From positions 62,001-126,000 of the forward strand of contig JACVTC010000001.1 in assembly GCA_016946835.1 (NCBI GenBank): 64,000 nt of DNA, given 5' to 3'. The translations under genes were made by a program, and so were the position numbers. How positions within the stretch are numbered: position 1 is the first letter of the stretch; each line of letters begins with the position of its first letter. Source of the stretch: Neocallimastix lanati (nom. inval.). Taxonomy: Eukaryota > Neocallimastigomycota > Neocallimastigomycetes > Neocallimastigales > Neocallimastigaceae. Of this stretch, positions 11,991 to 23,126 are shown piece by piece. The notes below the pieces were generated by a model, which was not told where the DNA came from, did no database searches, and worked only from the letters and a program-made list of their open reading frames with translations.

Positions 11991-14263
11991 GAGGTTTTAT
12001 TTTTTTTTTTTTTTTTTTTTTAACGGCAGCAAACTTGTTTCATCTTTATTAATTAAATATTTGATAAAATACATGTAATAAAATAATAAAAAAAAAAAAA
12101 GATAAAAAATAAACAAAAAATAAAACACAAAATAAAAATAAAATAATGGTATAATATATTCTAGTTTCATTTAATTAATATTTGTAAGACTTCACAAGGG
12201 CATTATTATACTGAAGTATAATAATTAACTTTGACTTCACAATGTTAATCATAATTTTAAGATACAAAATTATGATCTTCATTGGTTGCGCTAGCCCTGC
12301 TGGCCTGTCTTACTGTTTCTTCAGCATTGACGCTCTTGGTAGTAGTAGTACGATTCGATTTGAACCTATTGAACAAAGACCATTGCTGGCCAATAGCAAT
12401 AGGTATAATCGATTGGAGAAGTGCCGCAGTAACCACTAAAAACGGAGTATCAGAATAAGCACCTGATTTCATCTGGCACTTAAATAGATCCTCCCATTCC
12501 CTTGTACTGTTATTAATACTTCGACCTCCAAGAAGGAAATTAAACACTTTTTCACACACACTAGAATCAATATACACATTATTTTCAATACTATTACTAA
12601 CATTACTAAAAATACTATTACTAATATTATTATTACTATTATAACTATTACTATTATTACTATTACTATTATCATTATTACTATTAACAATATCATTTGT
12701 TAGGTTGCCACGGTAAAAAGCATTATATAAAAATAAAATTTTATCATTAACTTTACTACGAGTATGATTGAAAAAGGGACAATCAATTAACCAATGACTT
12801 ATCCATTGTTTATTACTTTTACAACAGGGACAAAAATTAGGACACATTTGATCCACTATTTTTGCAGCTTTAGCAATTCTAGCATCTAATCTATATCCGC
12901 TTCGTGCTCTCAATAGCCAATAGAAATCATATGAAAGATCAGGATAGTCATAACAAAGTTTTATAAATTTTGATGTTTCTTCGAATTTGTTTTTGTCATA
13001 AAACTCAGCTTTAATAGAATTGATTTTCATATCTCTTTTCCAATAAAAATCCTTGATTTTATTATCGTTATTACCTCTTTTCTCTAGTTTACGTTTAAGA
13101 GTTCTACTTTCTTTTGTCCATGTATATTTTCTAGATTTTGGAATATTATTAACTAAATAGGAAATAATACAATTTGAATTTTTCCATTTATCAAAACATT
13201 TGACCTGAGACAAAGCACACTTAGCTGACAATGGAGGAATATGTAAATCTTTTGAAATAGAATATACATTAATAAATGATTTGGCTTTTTGTATACCTGC
13301 AATCCATCTTAATCCTTTATTAATTAATTTCTGAGTATTATTTGTTCTCGTTTTATTTGAACCAAGTAAAGGTGCAAAGTAAGAGACTTTACTAAGTACA
13401 TAAGAGTTAATTATAATCTTCTTAAATGGAATAGGAATTTTGGAATTTGAAAGAAATTTACTAACAGAAAAGAGAGCTTTAGTAACTTTAGAGTTAAGTA
13501 ATTTAATAATAGGTTTCAACGATAAGCTTTTATCAAATGGTATACCTAAATAGGTATAACATTTAGTTATTGGAATTGGTTGACCAGCAAGATAAAAAGT
13601 AGGATCTCTTTTATTTTGAAAAAGAGGTGTGTCTGGTCGAATCACCATCGTTGCACACTTATTAATTCCAAAATTCATCATATTAAATTTAGCCCATTCA
13701 TTTACCTTCTTAAGCATTTTTTTCAACTTAGTTCTTGACGGTGCGCATAGAACAATATCATCTGCAAAGAGTCCACCACAACATCTAGATTCGCCTAAAG
13801 GAATTCCAAGTTCTGAAACATCATTAAAAATGTCATTAATAAAAAGATTGAAAAGAATTGGTGATAGTGGACAACCTTGTCTAACTCCTTTCATAATATT
13901 AAAAGATTCCGAATATTGATCATCAATTTTAACACTGGCTTTGGATGTCAAATATAGATTTTTTATAAATTGATAACATTTACCTCTAATACCTAAAGCA
14001 TCTAATTTATATAAAATATTACCTATTGGAACAGAATCATATGCCTTTTTTAAATCTAGAAAAGCTAGGTAAGTTTCTTTATTATCATTTTTACGCCTTT
14101 GACAAATTTCTCGAATTGAAATAAATAAACTAACACATTCTTCTTTAGAACGAAATCCAAATTGCTCTGGCCTAATAAAATTATTTTTAAGTCCATATTC
14201 TGAAATTCTTTTGGAGACTATTTTCGAAATGAGTTTAATACCATTGTTAACTGAGGTTTTATT
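11991..14263 (-). mobile_element. LINE element C (different subfamily), with 11-bp target-site duplication
   Basis: A 5'-truncated LINE of another subfamily inserted into the endonuclease region of copy B. The poly-A tail is 12001-12022 (as T), followed by a 3' UTR that begins aacggcagcaaacttg and is unrelated to the A/B/D/E tails. The target duplication gaggttttatt flanks it at 11991-12001 and 14253-14263. The body is 12001-14252. Confidence 0.9.
12257..14252 (-). CDS. LINE element C reverse transcriptase ORF (5'-truncated)
   Basis: The open frame of 673 codons actually starts in copy B sequence (LAAHFNKTS, from a TTG, not an ATG) and enters C at VNNGIKLISKIV, so C has lost its endonuclease, the N-terminal RT motifs and any start codon. 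What remains is uninterrupted: palm Asp in FLDLKKAYDSV, GVRQGCPLSPILFN, the catalytic GGLFADDIVL, the thumb region, and a C-terminal CCHC knuckle (C-x2-C-x8-H-x4-C). Just before FLLGG there is an Asn/Ser-rich stretch encoded by an ATT-like microsatellite (about 12590-12700), probably slippage. The lack of breaks over about 2 kb suggests recent insertion. It is unlikely to be expressed as a functional protein. Confidence 0.85.
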
Positions 14264-14289
14264 AAAATGAGCTGCCAAAGCCTCATTAT

Positions 14290-14293
<4 letters not shown>
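14253..14293 (-). mobile_element. LINE copy B, 41-bp endonuclease piece between insertions C and D
   Basis: This continues copy B from 11990. The left end is the duplicated target of C and the right end (gcctcattatagat, 14280-14293) is the duplicated target of D. It encodes YNEALAAHFNKTS on the minus strand and continues at 16472 with DHV and the rest of the domain. Confidence 0.85.
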
Positions 14294-14326
<33 letters not shown>

Positions 14327-14853
14327 CAGGGAAGAGAATACACTTCCAAAACTTTATTAATTTTATTATAAAAAATACATGTAGGTGAAAAGTACATTTG
14401 AAATTAAAAATAAAAAATTAAAAAATAAAAAAATAAAAAGCTCGAAATTACTATGTATTTCGGCAAGTTGTACTATGCGGGAATTTTTCCCTTCCTATCA
14501 AATAAAAAAGAAATAAAACCTAGAAGTAACATCTTTAAAATAGATAGTGTGGTGTCCACTAAACTCTCCCCGGACTCATCATTTATTGAACTACTAGGGA
14601 GAGATTCATCCTTCGTAGCAATAGATGACGATCCTGTATTATCATTATGCCTTATCAGTACGACGTCGACGCTCTTGGATAAGTTTGGTATTTTGCAATA
14701 CCTATCAAATAATAGCTCAAACGAACTACTAATGATAGGTATTGCACTTGTAAAGAATTCCGCCAAGCCCACAATTTTTGGAACAGGTGACTCAGATGAA
14801 CCTTTGAAAAGTAGTTCATTTAATTGTCTCTGTTCCCCACTATCGAAATGTAG

Positions 14854-14865
14854 CTCATTTAAAAC

Positions 14866-14900
<35 letters not shown>

Positions 14901-16427
14901 CAGGGAAGAGAATACACTTCCAAAAACTTTATTAAATTTTATTTTAAAAAATACATGTAGGTGAAAAGTACATTAGAAATTAAAAATAAAAAATTAAAAA
15001 ATAAAAAATAAAAAATAAAAAAGCTCGAAAATACTATGTATTTCGGCAAGTTGTACTATGCGGGAATTTTACCCTTCCTATCAAATAAAAAAGAAATAAA
15101 ATTTAGAAGTAACATCCTTAAAATAGATAGTGTGGTGTCCACTAAACTCTCCCCGGATTCATCATTTATTGAGCTACTAGGGCGAGAATCACCCTTCGTA
15201 GTAATAGATGATAATCCTGTATTTTCATTATGCCTTATCAGTACGACGTCGACGCTCTTGGTTAAGTTTGATATTTTGCAATACCTATCAAATAATAGCT
15301 CAAACGAACTACTTATGATAGGTATTGCATTTGTTAAGAATTCCGCCAAGCCCACAATTTTTGGAACAGGTGACTCAGATGAACCTTTGAAAAGTAGTTC
15401 ATTTAAATGTCTCTGTTCCCCACTATCGAAATGTAGTTCATTTAAAACTAAAGTCCCACCAAGAAGGAACAAGTATATATAATGATTGATATAATCTTCA
15501 AAATCAGAAATAGAGTCATAGGAAGAAAGAGGATTAAACGCTCTAATCTTCCTAAGGAATAAAACATAGAGATCATCGATGAAATTTAAAGAATTCCATC
15601 TAAAAGATGCAAGAGCATCGCATTTAAAAATCCAATGTTCAAAAGATTGATTACCTTCACCACAACATGGGCAGGACTTTGGACAATCTTCTGAAACTCT
15701 ACCCATTCTAATAGCAATAGTAGTATTGTATTTATAACCACAGCGTAAACGTATAATCCACGAAAATCCTAAGTTGAATTGGGGATATTTTAAGCTAAGC
15801 ATTATTATAGCTTTATTGTTTGAGAACTTGTTACTATCGTAGTTTTGACCTTTAATACCTTGAAATCTGGAAACTGATTTCCAGTAACGTTCTATAATAT
15901 CGTCATATTTTACACATTTATATTTTTTGATTTTTTTATATAGTGTTCTAGATTCTTTAGTCCAGGAATAATAAGGCATTTTGGGAATAGATTTAATAAG
16001 ATCCTTTATGATACAGTTTGATTTACTCCATTTTGCAAATGATTTAATCTGTAAGGCTGCGCAGATACCAGCAATAGGAGGGATGCTTAGATCTCGAGAT
16101 AAAGCATAAGTACTCATTGTTGAATTATGTCTAATATAGTCATTGTTTTCTGTATTTGTTTTACCATTTTTAGAGAAGGAACCGATACACCAAAATAGAC
16201 CAGTATTAATTAATGTTTGAATTCTAGCCGTTCTAGATTTGTTTGAACCAAGTAAAGGAGAATAATAAATTACTTTACTAATAACAAAGGATTGAAGAAC
16301 TTTTTTCTTGTATACAATAGGAATAAGTTTATTTGAAAAGAAACGTGTAAATGAAAGAAGGGATTTTCTAACTTTAAAATGCATGTGAGATATAATAATG
16401 TGTTCTAGTAGGACTCATTTAAAACTA
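14854..16427 (-). mobile_element. LINE copy E inserted in copy D; 14-bp target-site duplication
   Basis: The target duplication ctcatttaaaacta lies at 14854-14867 and 16414-16427, flanking the poly-A tail (T's to 14897) and the 5'-truncated body that ends at about 16413. This is the youngest event readable in the stack, since E is inside D, which is inside B. Confidence 0.9.
15056..16384 (-). CDS. LINE copy E, C-terminal ORF portion
   Basis: An uninterrupted 442-codon frame that covers the post-RT region to the natural TAG stop (..DRKGKIPA). It contains the thumb/linker segment (MHFKVRKSLLSFTRFF), SRDLSIPPIAGICAALQIKS, WTKESRTLYKKIKKYK, the CCHC knuckle CPCC-x8-H-x4-C (CPCCGEGNQSFEHWIFKC) and FLLGG near the end. 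The endonuclease and RT are missing through 5' truncation, so it cannot move on its own. The apparent Met start is internal and not a real initiation site. The plus-strand frame at 15036-15482 is a shadow. Confidence 0.85.
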   Translation of the reverse strand: MHFKVRKSLLSFTRFFSNKLIPIVYKKKVLQSFVISKVIYYSPLLGSNKSRTARIQTLINTGLFWCIGSFSKNGKTNTENNDYIRHNSTMSTYALSRDLSIPPIAGICAALQIKSFAKWSKSNCIIKDLIKSIPKMPYYSWTKESRTLYKKIKKYKCVKYDDIIERYWKSVSRFQGIKGQNYDSNKFSNNKAIIMLSLKYPQFNLGFSWIIRLRCGYKYNTTIAIRMGRVSEDCPKSCPCCGEGNQSFEHWIFKCDALASFRWNSLNFIDDLYVLFLRKIRAFNPLSSYDSISDFEDYINHYIYLFLLGGTLVLNELHFDSGEQRHLNELLFKGSSESPVPKIVGLAEFLTNAIPIISSSFELLFDRYCKISNLTKSVDVVLIRHNENTGLSSITTKGDSRPSSSINDESGESLVDTTLSILRMLLLNFISFLFDRKGKIPA

Positions 16428-16457
16428 AAGTCCCACCAAGAAGGAACAAGTATATAT

Positions 16458-16630
16458 GCCTCATTATAGATGACATGGTCAATGCAAGATGATCTAGTAC
16501 CTTTGGCATAAGTAAATTTATTACCATATAAGGGAGCAATATACCAATTAGGAAAATTATTTGAAATGTATGTTTTGATCTTCTTTAATGACATGTTAAA
16601 ATCACCAACTAGGACAGCAGGAACGTTTTA
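16458..16630 (-). mobile_element. LINE copy B, endonuclease 5' part
   Basis: The minus strand encodes VPAVLVGDFNMS (the APE endonuclease GDFN motif, near 16610-16625), NWYIAPLYGNKFTYAKG and RSSCIDHVIYNEA, which continue in order into 14253-14293 and then 11990 downwards. Upstream of VPAV the frame is closed by a stop, so copy B is truncated or decayed near 16630. No ORF1 or 5' UTR was recognised. Confidence 0.85.
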
Positions 16631-17341
16631 GCTGCTTTTGATGAACTTTCTCAATGGTTACGTTTTCACAATAGGTATAACATAATACTATTTTTTATTT
16701 TCTATGACGCAATTCTAGTTTTCTTTTTTTAATAAGTTTAAATATAAATTATATTTTAATTTTTTATAACAACCAAATAAATCAATATACATATTATTAT
16801 TAATACACACATATTATAAACAAAATATAAAAAATAAAAGATTTAATAAAAAAAAATTTTTTTATATATTATTTTTTAAATTTTTTATTAATTAACAAAA
16901 CCAAAAGATTTTGTTATTTTTTATATTTTTTATCATTCAATTATTTTTTTATTTGCACATTTAAATTTAGAATAAACGGTTAATTACTAGTATAATAATT
17001 TATTTTTACACCTCCATTAATTCTAAAATTAAAATTATTTGTCCAAGTTTCTTATTTTATATTTTTTACTTTCAAAATTATACTTTTTTAATTTCGTTAA
17101 AAAATTTAAAACTATTTCCAAAAAAAAATAAAAAAAATACTATTTATTTAGTATTAATTGCTTTCAAAATAAATTTTTTCTCATTTTATAAATTGTATAA
17201 ATTATGTTATTCTAAAATAAAAAAAAATTGTTTCGTTTCATAGAAAATATGTTTAATATTTTATATTAGTAAAAACAAATTTTTTTTAGTATGATTTTTT
17301 TTCTTTAATAAATAATATATTTCAAAAATTTATTAATGAAC
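16631..17341. other. AT-rich spacer, 3' flank of PEP carboxykinase
   Basis: Runs of A and T with no gene seen. The part nearest 17341 should hold the 3' UTR and poly-A site of the minus-strand PEP carboxykinase gene, but no single signal stands out. Confidence 0.5.
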
Positions 17342-19720
17342 TTATAAAGCGGCCTTAAGTCTTTGTTCAAGAGCATCAAGTTCAGCAATAAGATCCTTTG
17401 GAAGGTGGGATCCGAACTTAGAGTGGTATTGACGAATCTTAGCAACTTCTTCAAGGTAAGCCTTGCAGTCAACAGTTAAGATCTTTTCCATATCGGCTTC
17501 TGGAACATCAAGACCAGAAAGATCAAGAGCACCCTTAGCTGGGAGGTAACCAATTGGAGTTTCTCTGGCAATACCTTCCTTACCTTCGACACGTTCAATA
17601 ATCCACTTAAGGACACGGGAGTTTTCACCGTAACCTGGCCATAAGAAACGACCATTGTCCTTACGGAACCAGTTGACGTGGAAGATCTTTGGAAGCTTAG
17701 CTTCATCGAACTTGTCAGCGAAAGTTAACCAGTATCCGAAGTAGTCACCCATGTTGTAACCACAGAATGGGAGCATAGCGAATGGGTCGAAACGAAGTTG
17801 ACCAGCAGCAGCTTCAGCAGCAGCAGTAGTTTCAGAGGCAACAGAAGAACCGAGAAGAACACCGTGCTTCCAGCTACGAGATTGGAAGACAAGTGGAACA
17901 GTGTTTTCACGACGACCACCGAAGATCATAGCAGAAACTGGAACACCTTCAAGAGCGTAGTAACCTGGGTCACCAACTGGACAGTTTTCAACACGAGCAG
18001 TGAAACGAGAGTTTGGATGAGCAAGGTTTGGCTTTGGTTCACCAGAGTCAGCGCTCCATTCCTTACCTAACCAGGTAATAATCTTACCCTTTGGAACTTC
18101 CTTGGTCATACCTTCCCACCAGACATCACCGTCTTCAGTAAGGGCAACGTTAGTGAAAATAGTATCCTTTTCACAGGACTTCATAGCATTTGGATTAGAC
18201 TTGTAGGAAGTACCTGGAGCAACACCGAAGAAACCGGATTCTGGGTTAATAGCCCAGAGACGACCGTCCTTACCGATCTTTAACCAGGCAATATCATCAC
18301 CAACACATTCAATCTTCCATCCTGGGATGGTAGAGTTTAACATAGCAAGGTTGGTCTTACCACAAGCAGATGGGAAAGCAGCGGTAATGTAGTACTTCTT
18401 ACCTTGTGGGTTGGTGATACCAAGAATAAGCATGTGTTCAGCAAGAGAATCACCAGCTTCACGAGATAAAACGGTAGCAATACGAAGAGCATAACACTTC
18501 TTACCAAGAAGAGCGTTACCACCGTAACCAGAACCAACGGAAACAATTCTGTGTTCTTCTGGGAATTGGACAATGTAACGGTTGTCAATGTTACATGGCC
18601 AGGTAGAATCCTTTTGACCTTCTTCTAATGGAGCAAGGCAAGAGTGAGTACATGGAACGAAAGTACCATCAACACCTAAGAGATCAAGAACCTTCTTACC
18701 AACCTTAGCCATAATGCACATGTTAACAACGACGTATGGGGAATCGGTAATTTCAACACCAACACGGGAAATTGGACCACCAATTGGACCCATGGAGAAT
18801 GGGATAACGTACATAGTACGACCCTTCATACAGCCCTTCATTAAACCGTTAAGCTTGGCCTTCATTTCAGCTGGAGCCATCCAGTTGTTGGTTGGACCGG
18901 CATCTTCTTCCTTTTCGGAACAAATGTAAGTGCACTTTTCAACACGAGCAACATCAGCTGGGTTGGAACGAGCTAAGTAACAGTTTGGACGCTTAGTTTC
19001 ATTAAGCTTAGTGAAAACACCTTGTTTAACTAAAAGTTCACAAAGGGTGTGGTATTCTTCAGCAGAACCATCACAGACATAAATGTCCTTTGGAGTCATA
19101 AGTTCAGATGATTCCTTGATGTAAGCAAGTAATTGCTTGTTAACAACAGAACTAACACTATATATATTATTATTTTATATTAATTTATTGAAAAACAAAA
19201 TTAAAAAAAAAAAAAAAAACATTAGTACATTTTCATTCAAAACAAATTTTTTCAAAATTTTTCTAAAATTTAATAAAATCATATAATCTAATAATGTATA
19301 TTAAAACTTCATTTTTCATAATTATAAAAATTATATAATATATTCATTAAAAGTTTCTTCTTTATTTTTTTTTAGTTATTTATAATACTAAATAACGATC
19401 TTCATTATACCAAACAACTCATATTCTGATCATATTATTCAATATTATTAATAATTATAAATAAAAATAAATCAATCCCATTATTTATTTATTAATATTT
19501 CCATCTTTAAAATAACATTTTAATTCACAATTAATAAATAAATATGTTTTTTTTTTTTTCTTATACTAAGATATTTAAATCTACTAATATCTTAATATAA
19601 TATATTCCTAATTGATCCTTTATTTCCTTCATTTTTTTTTTATTATTTATCATTCATTTTGCATAACGATAAATAAATAATTAATTAAAAATTGGTTATC
19701 GATTCTAACCTGTGGGCCAT
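17342..19720 (-). CDS. PCK1: phosphoenolpyruvate carboxykinase (GTP-type)
   Basis: Catalyses PEP + CO2 + GDP <-> oxaloacetate + GTP in the cytosol. In fermenting gut fungi it is thought to feed oxaloacetate towards malate and succinate. The main exon (17342-19157) encodes all GTP-PEPCK landmarks: [25 protein letters not shown], the P-loop [10 protein letters not shown] with the reactive Cys, CVGDDIAWL (metal-binding Asp), [14 protein letters not shown] and [13 protein letters not shown]. The first Met of this exon (19099) lies within the conserved N-terminus: codons upstream still read [16 protein letters not shown] in frame back to a TATATAG acceptor at 19158. The only fitting upstream exon seen is ATGGCCCACAG (19710-19720), followed by GTTAGA. 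Splicing out 19158-19709 gives [14 protein letters not shown] and a total of 608 residues, normal for the family. GC-rich codon use suggests high expression. The exon 1 call is less certain than the rest. Confidence 0.93.
19158..19709 (-). other. predicted 552-nt intron near the start of PCK1
   Basis: On the minus strand it begins GTTAGA after ATGGCCCACAG and ends ATATATAG before TGTTAGTTCTG. The reading frame is kept across the junction (AG|T completes a Ser codon). The sequence is extremely AT-rich, unlike the flanking coding sequence. Confidence 0.65.
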
Positions 19721-19806
19721 TTTTTATTTTGACTTTAATTAATTAAAATAATAGTTATTTTATTTTTTTGTAAGTGGAGCATTAACTTTTTGGAAAAATG
19801 AATTTC

Positions 19807-19814
19807 CTTATATA
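19807..19814 (-). promoter_or_regulatory. TATA box upstream of PCK1
   Basis: TATATAAG on the minus strand, a full match to the TATAWAAG consensus, about 87 bases before the predicted ATG at 19720. The surrounding G and C bases (gagTATATAAGga) make it stand out a little from the AT background. It supports a first exon at 19720 rather than a start at 19099. Confidence 0.5.
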
Positions 19815-19829
19815 CTCTTTTTTTTTTTC

Positions 19830-20636
19830 GTTTTTTTCATCTTTATTTATTTATTAATATTTATTATTATTCATTAATTATTATTATCAAATTTTAATTT
19901 GATTCATCCATCAAATGTAATATATTAGCATAAAAGAAATAAATAGAATAAAATAATTATTTCATATATTTGAATTAAAAACAATATATAAAAATTAATA
20001 ATAATATATAAAATATTAGTGTTATAATAAATAAAAAAACTATTAACTATATATTGTGTAATATATACTCTAATTTAATTTAATATAAATATCAATAAAA
20101 TTTCAAATATATACTGATTTAATCAAATTCAAATTATAGGTTGAAATAAAAAATGGCTTATCTATATTATAATTCTATTCGCTGTTCTAATGAATTATTT
20201 AAATATAATGCCTATATTATTAATATATGGTATTCTATTTAAAAATTAAGTATTTCTATATATTAAAATATAATAATATATATAATAAAAATAAAATTTA
20301 GTATTTTTTCTTATTTATATATATTATATATCTTTTTTTGGAATGTATTAGAAATTATTAAATAAAAATAAAAAAAATGCTAATTTGATCCAATCATATT
20401 TAAAGAAAAGACATATTCAATTTATTCAATTCTATAAAAAATTACATATTACATAATATATTAATAAAACTATATTTATTTTCAATAATATTATGAATAT
20501 TTATATATAAAAAAAGATTAATATTAAATAATTAATAAAAAATTAAATAATAAAATTGTTTTTATTTTTATCTAATAATAATCCTTTACACATAATTCAA
20601 TATAAATATAAAAATTAAATAAAAATATATATATTA
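19830..20636. other. gene-free AT-rich spacer
   Basis: Poly-T and AT runs with no coding or RNA signal seen. The part nearest 19830 is the upstream region of PCK1. Confidence 0.55.
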
Positions 20637-22017
<1,381 letters not shown>

Positions 22018-22190
22018 TAAATAATAAATAATAAATAATAAATAATAAATAATAAATAATAAATAATAATAGAATAATAATAAATAATAAATAATAAATA
22101 ATAAATAATAAATAATAAAAAGTGTATTTATTAATAAATAATAAATAATAAATAATAAATAATAAATAATAAATAATAAATAATAAAATT
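22018..22190. repeat. (AATAAAT)n heptanucleotide satellite
   Basis: Tandem taataaa units with a small interruption near 22070 and an insert (aaaagtgtatttatt) near 22117. Confidence 0.9.
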
Positions 22191-23095
22191 AATTTTTTAA
22201 ATTTTTAATTATTAAAAATAAACTATAAATGAATTTTCAGTTATTTTATAATACATTTTAATATATTGATTTGTATATTAGATATATATTACTAAATTAT
22301 TTTAATTCTATTGATTTATCTGTAAATAATAGATTTGATTAATTGAATATATATAGCTATATATTATATTATAGAAGCAATTTCTACTTTTAGGTTACAC
22401 AATATTATATCATCTTTTTTTTATTATTTCGGCTACATTTTTTAATTGCTACGTATCTTTCTACGTTATTTATTTATCTATTTATTTATCCATTTATTTT
22501 TCTGAAACTTTCTTTTATAATAATTAAAAAACAAAAAAAAAAAATATTTCATAATTAATATAATATAATAGTAATGATTATATAAAAAAAAAAGTGATAT
22601 TTTATTATTAAAATCATGAAATAGTTCAAATTGGGTATATGAAATGTAACCAAAAAATAGAATAATAACCTTTCATTTTTGATAAAGACCATTTTAGAAT
22701 CAAATTTGACATCCTTATCATTATTATTTAATGAAAAATCTATTTTTCATATGTTGATGATATTTCATAACCGGATTTCTATATTTCTGGTGAAAGATTC
22801 ACCAAAATAATAGAAAATAAAAATTTTTAATAAATTAATAGTAATTATTAATAGATAATATAATATTCTAAAGAAAAAAAAAACTCAATATAAATAAATT
22901 CTAATATTATCATAATACTTTCAAATAAATAATATATTGTAGATAAATGGATCTTTTTTTTTTTATTATATGTTATTATATTCTATTTCCATATATATTA
23001 AAGTATATAGCAATGATTTATATTCACTTAAATATTTTATTTTGAATAGACTTTTTTTCTTTAATTTTTATAAATCATTATTCTAAATTAAATAT

Positions 23096-23126
<31 letters not shown>

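Larger units (their letters stand above)
14280..16471 (-). mobile_element. LINE copy D with nested copy E; 14-bp target-site duplication
   Basis: The duplication gcctcattatagat occurs at 14280-14293 and 16458-16471. Copy D itself is 14294-14853 plus 16428-16457: a poly-A tail (T's to 14323), 3' UTR and the last ~100 codons (GLAEFFTSAIPII...). It is severely 5'-truncated, ending at ...aagtatatat. Its ORF ends properly with TAG at 14473. Copy E is inserted in it. Confidence 0.88.

Noticed and set aside
17798-18929. Plus-strand and alternative-frame ORFs inside PCK1
   Set aside because: Shadows of a GC-richer coding region on the minus strand.
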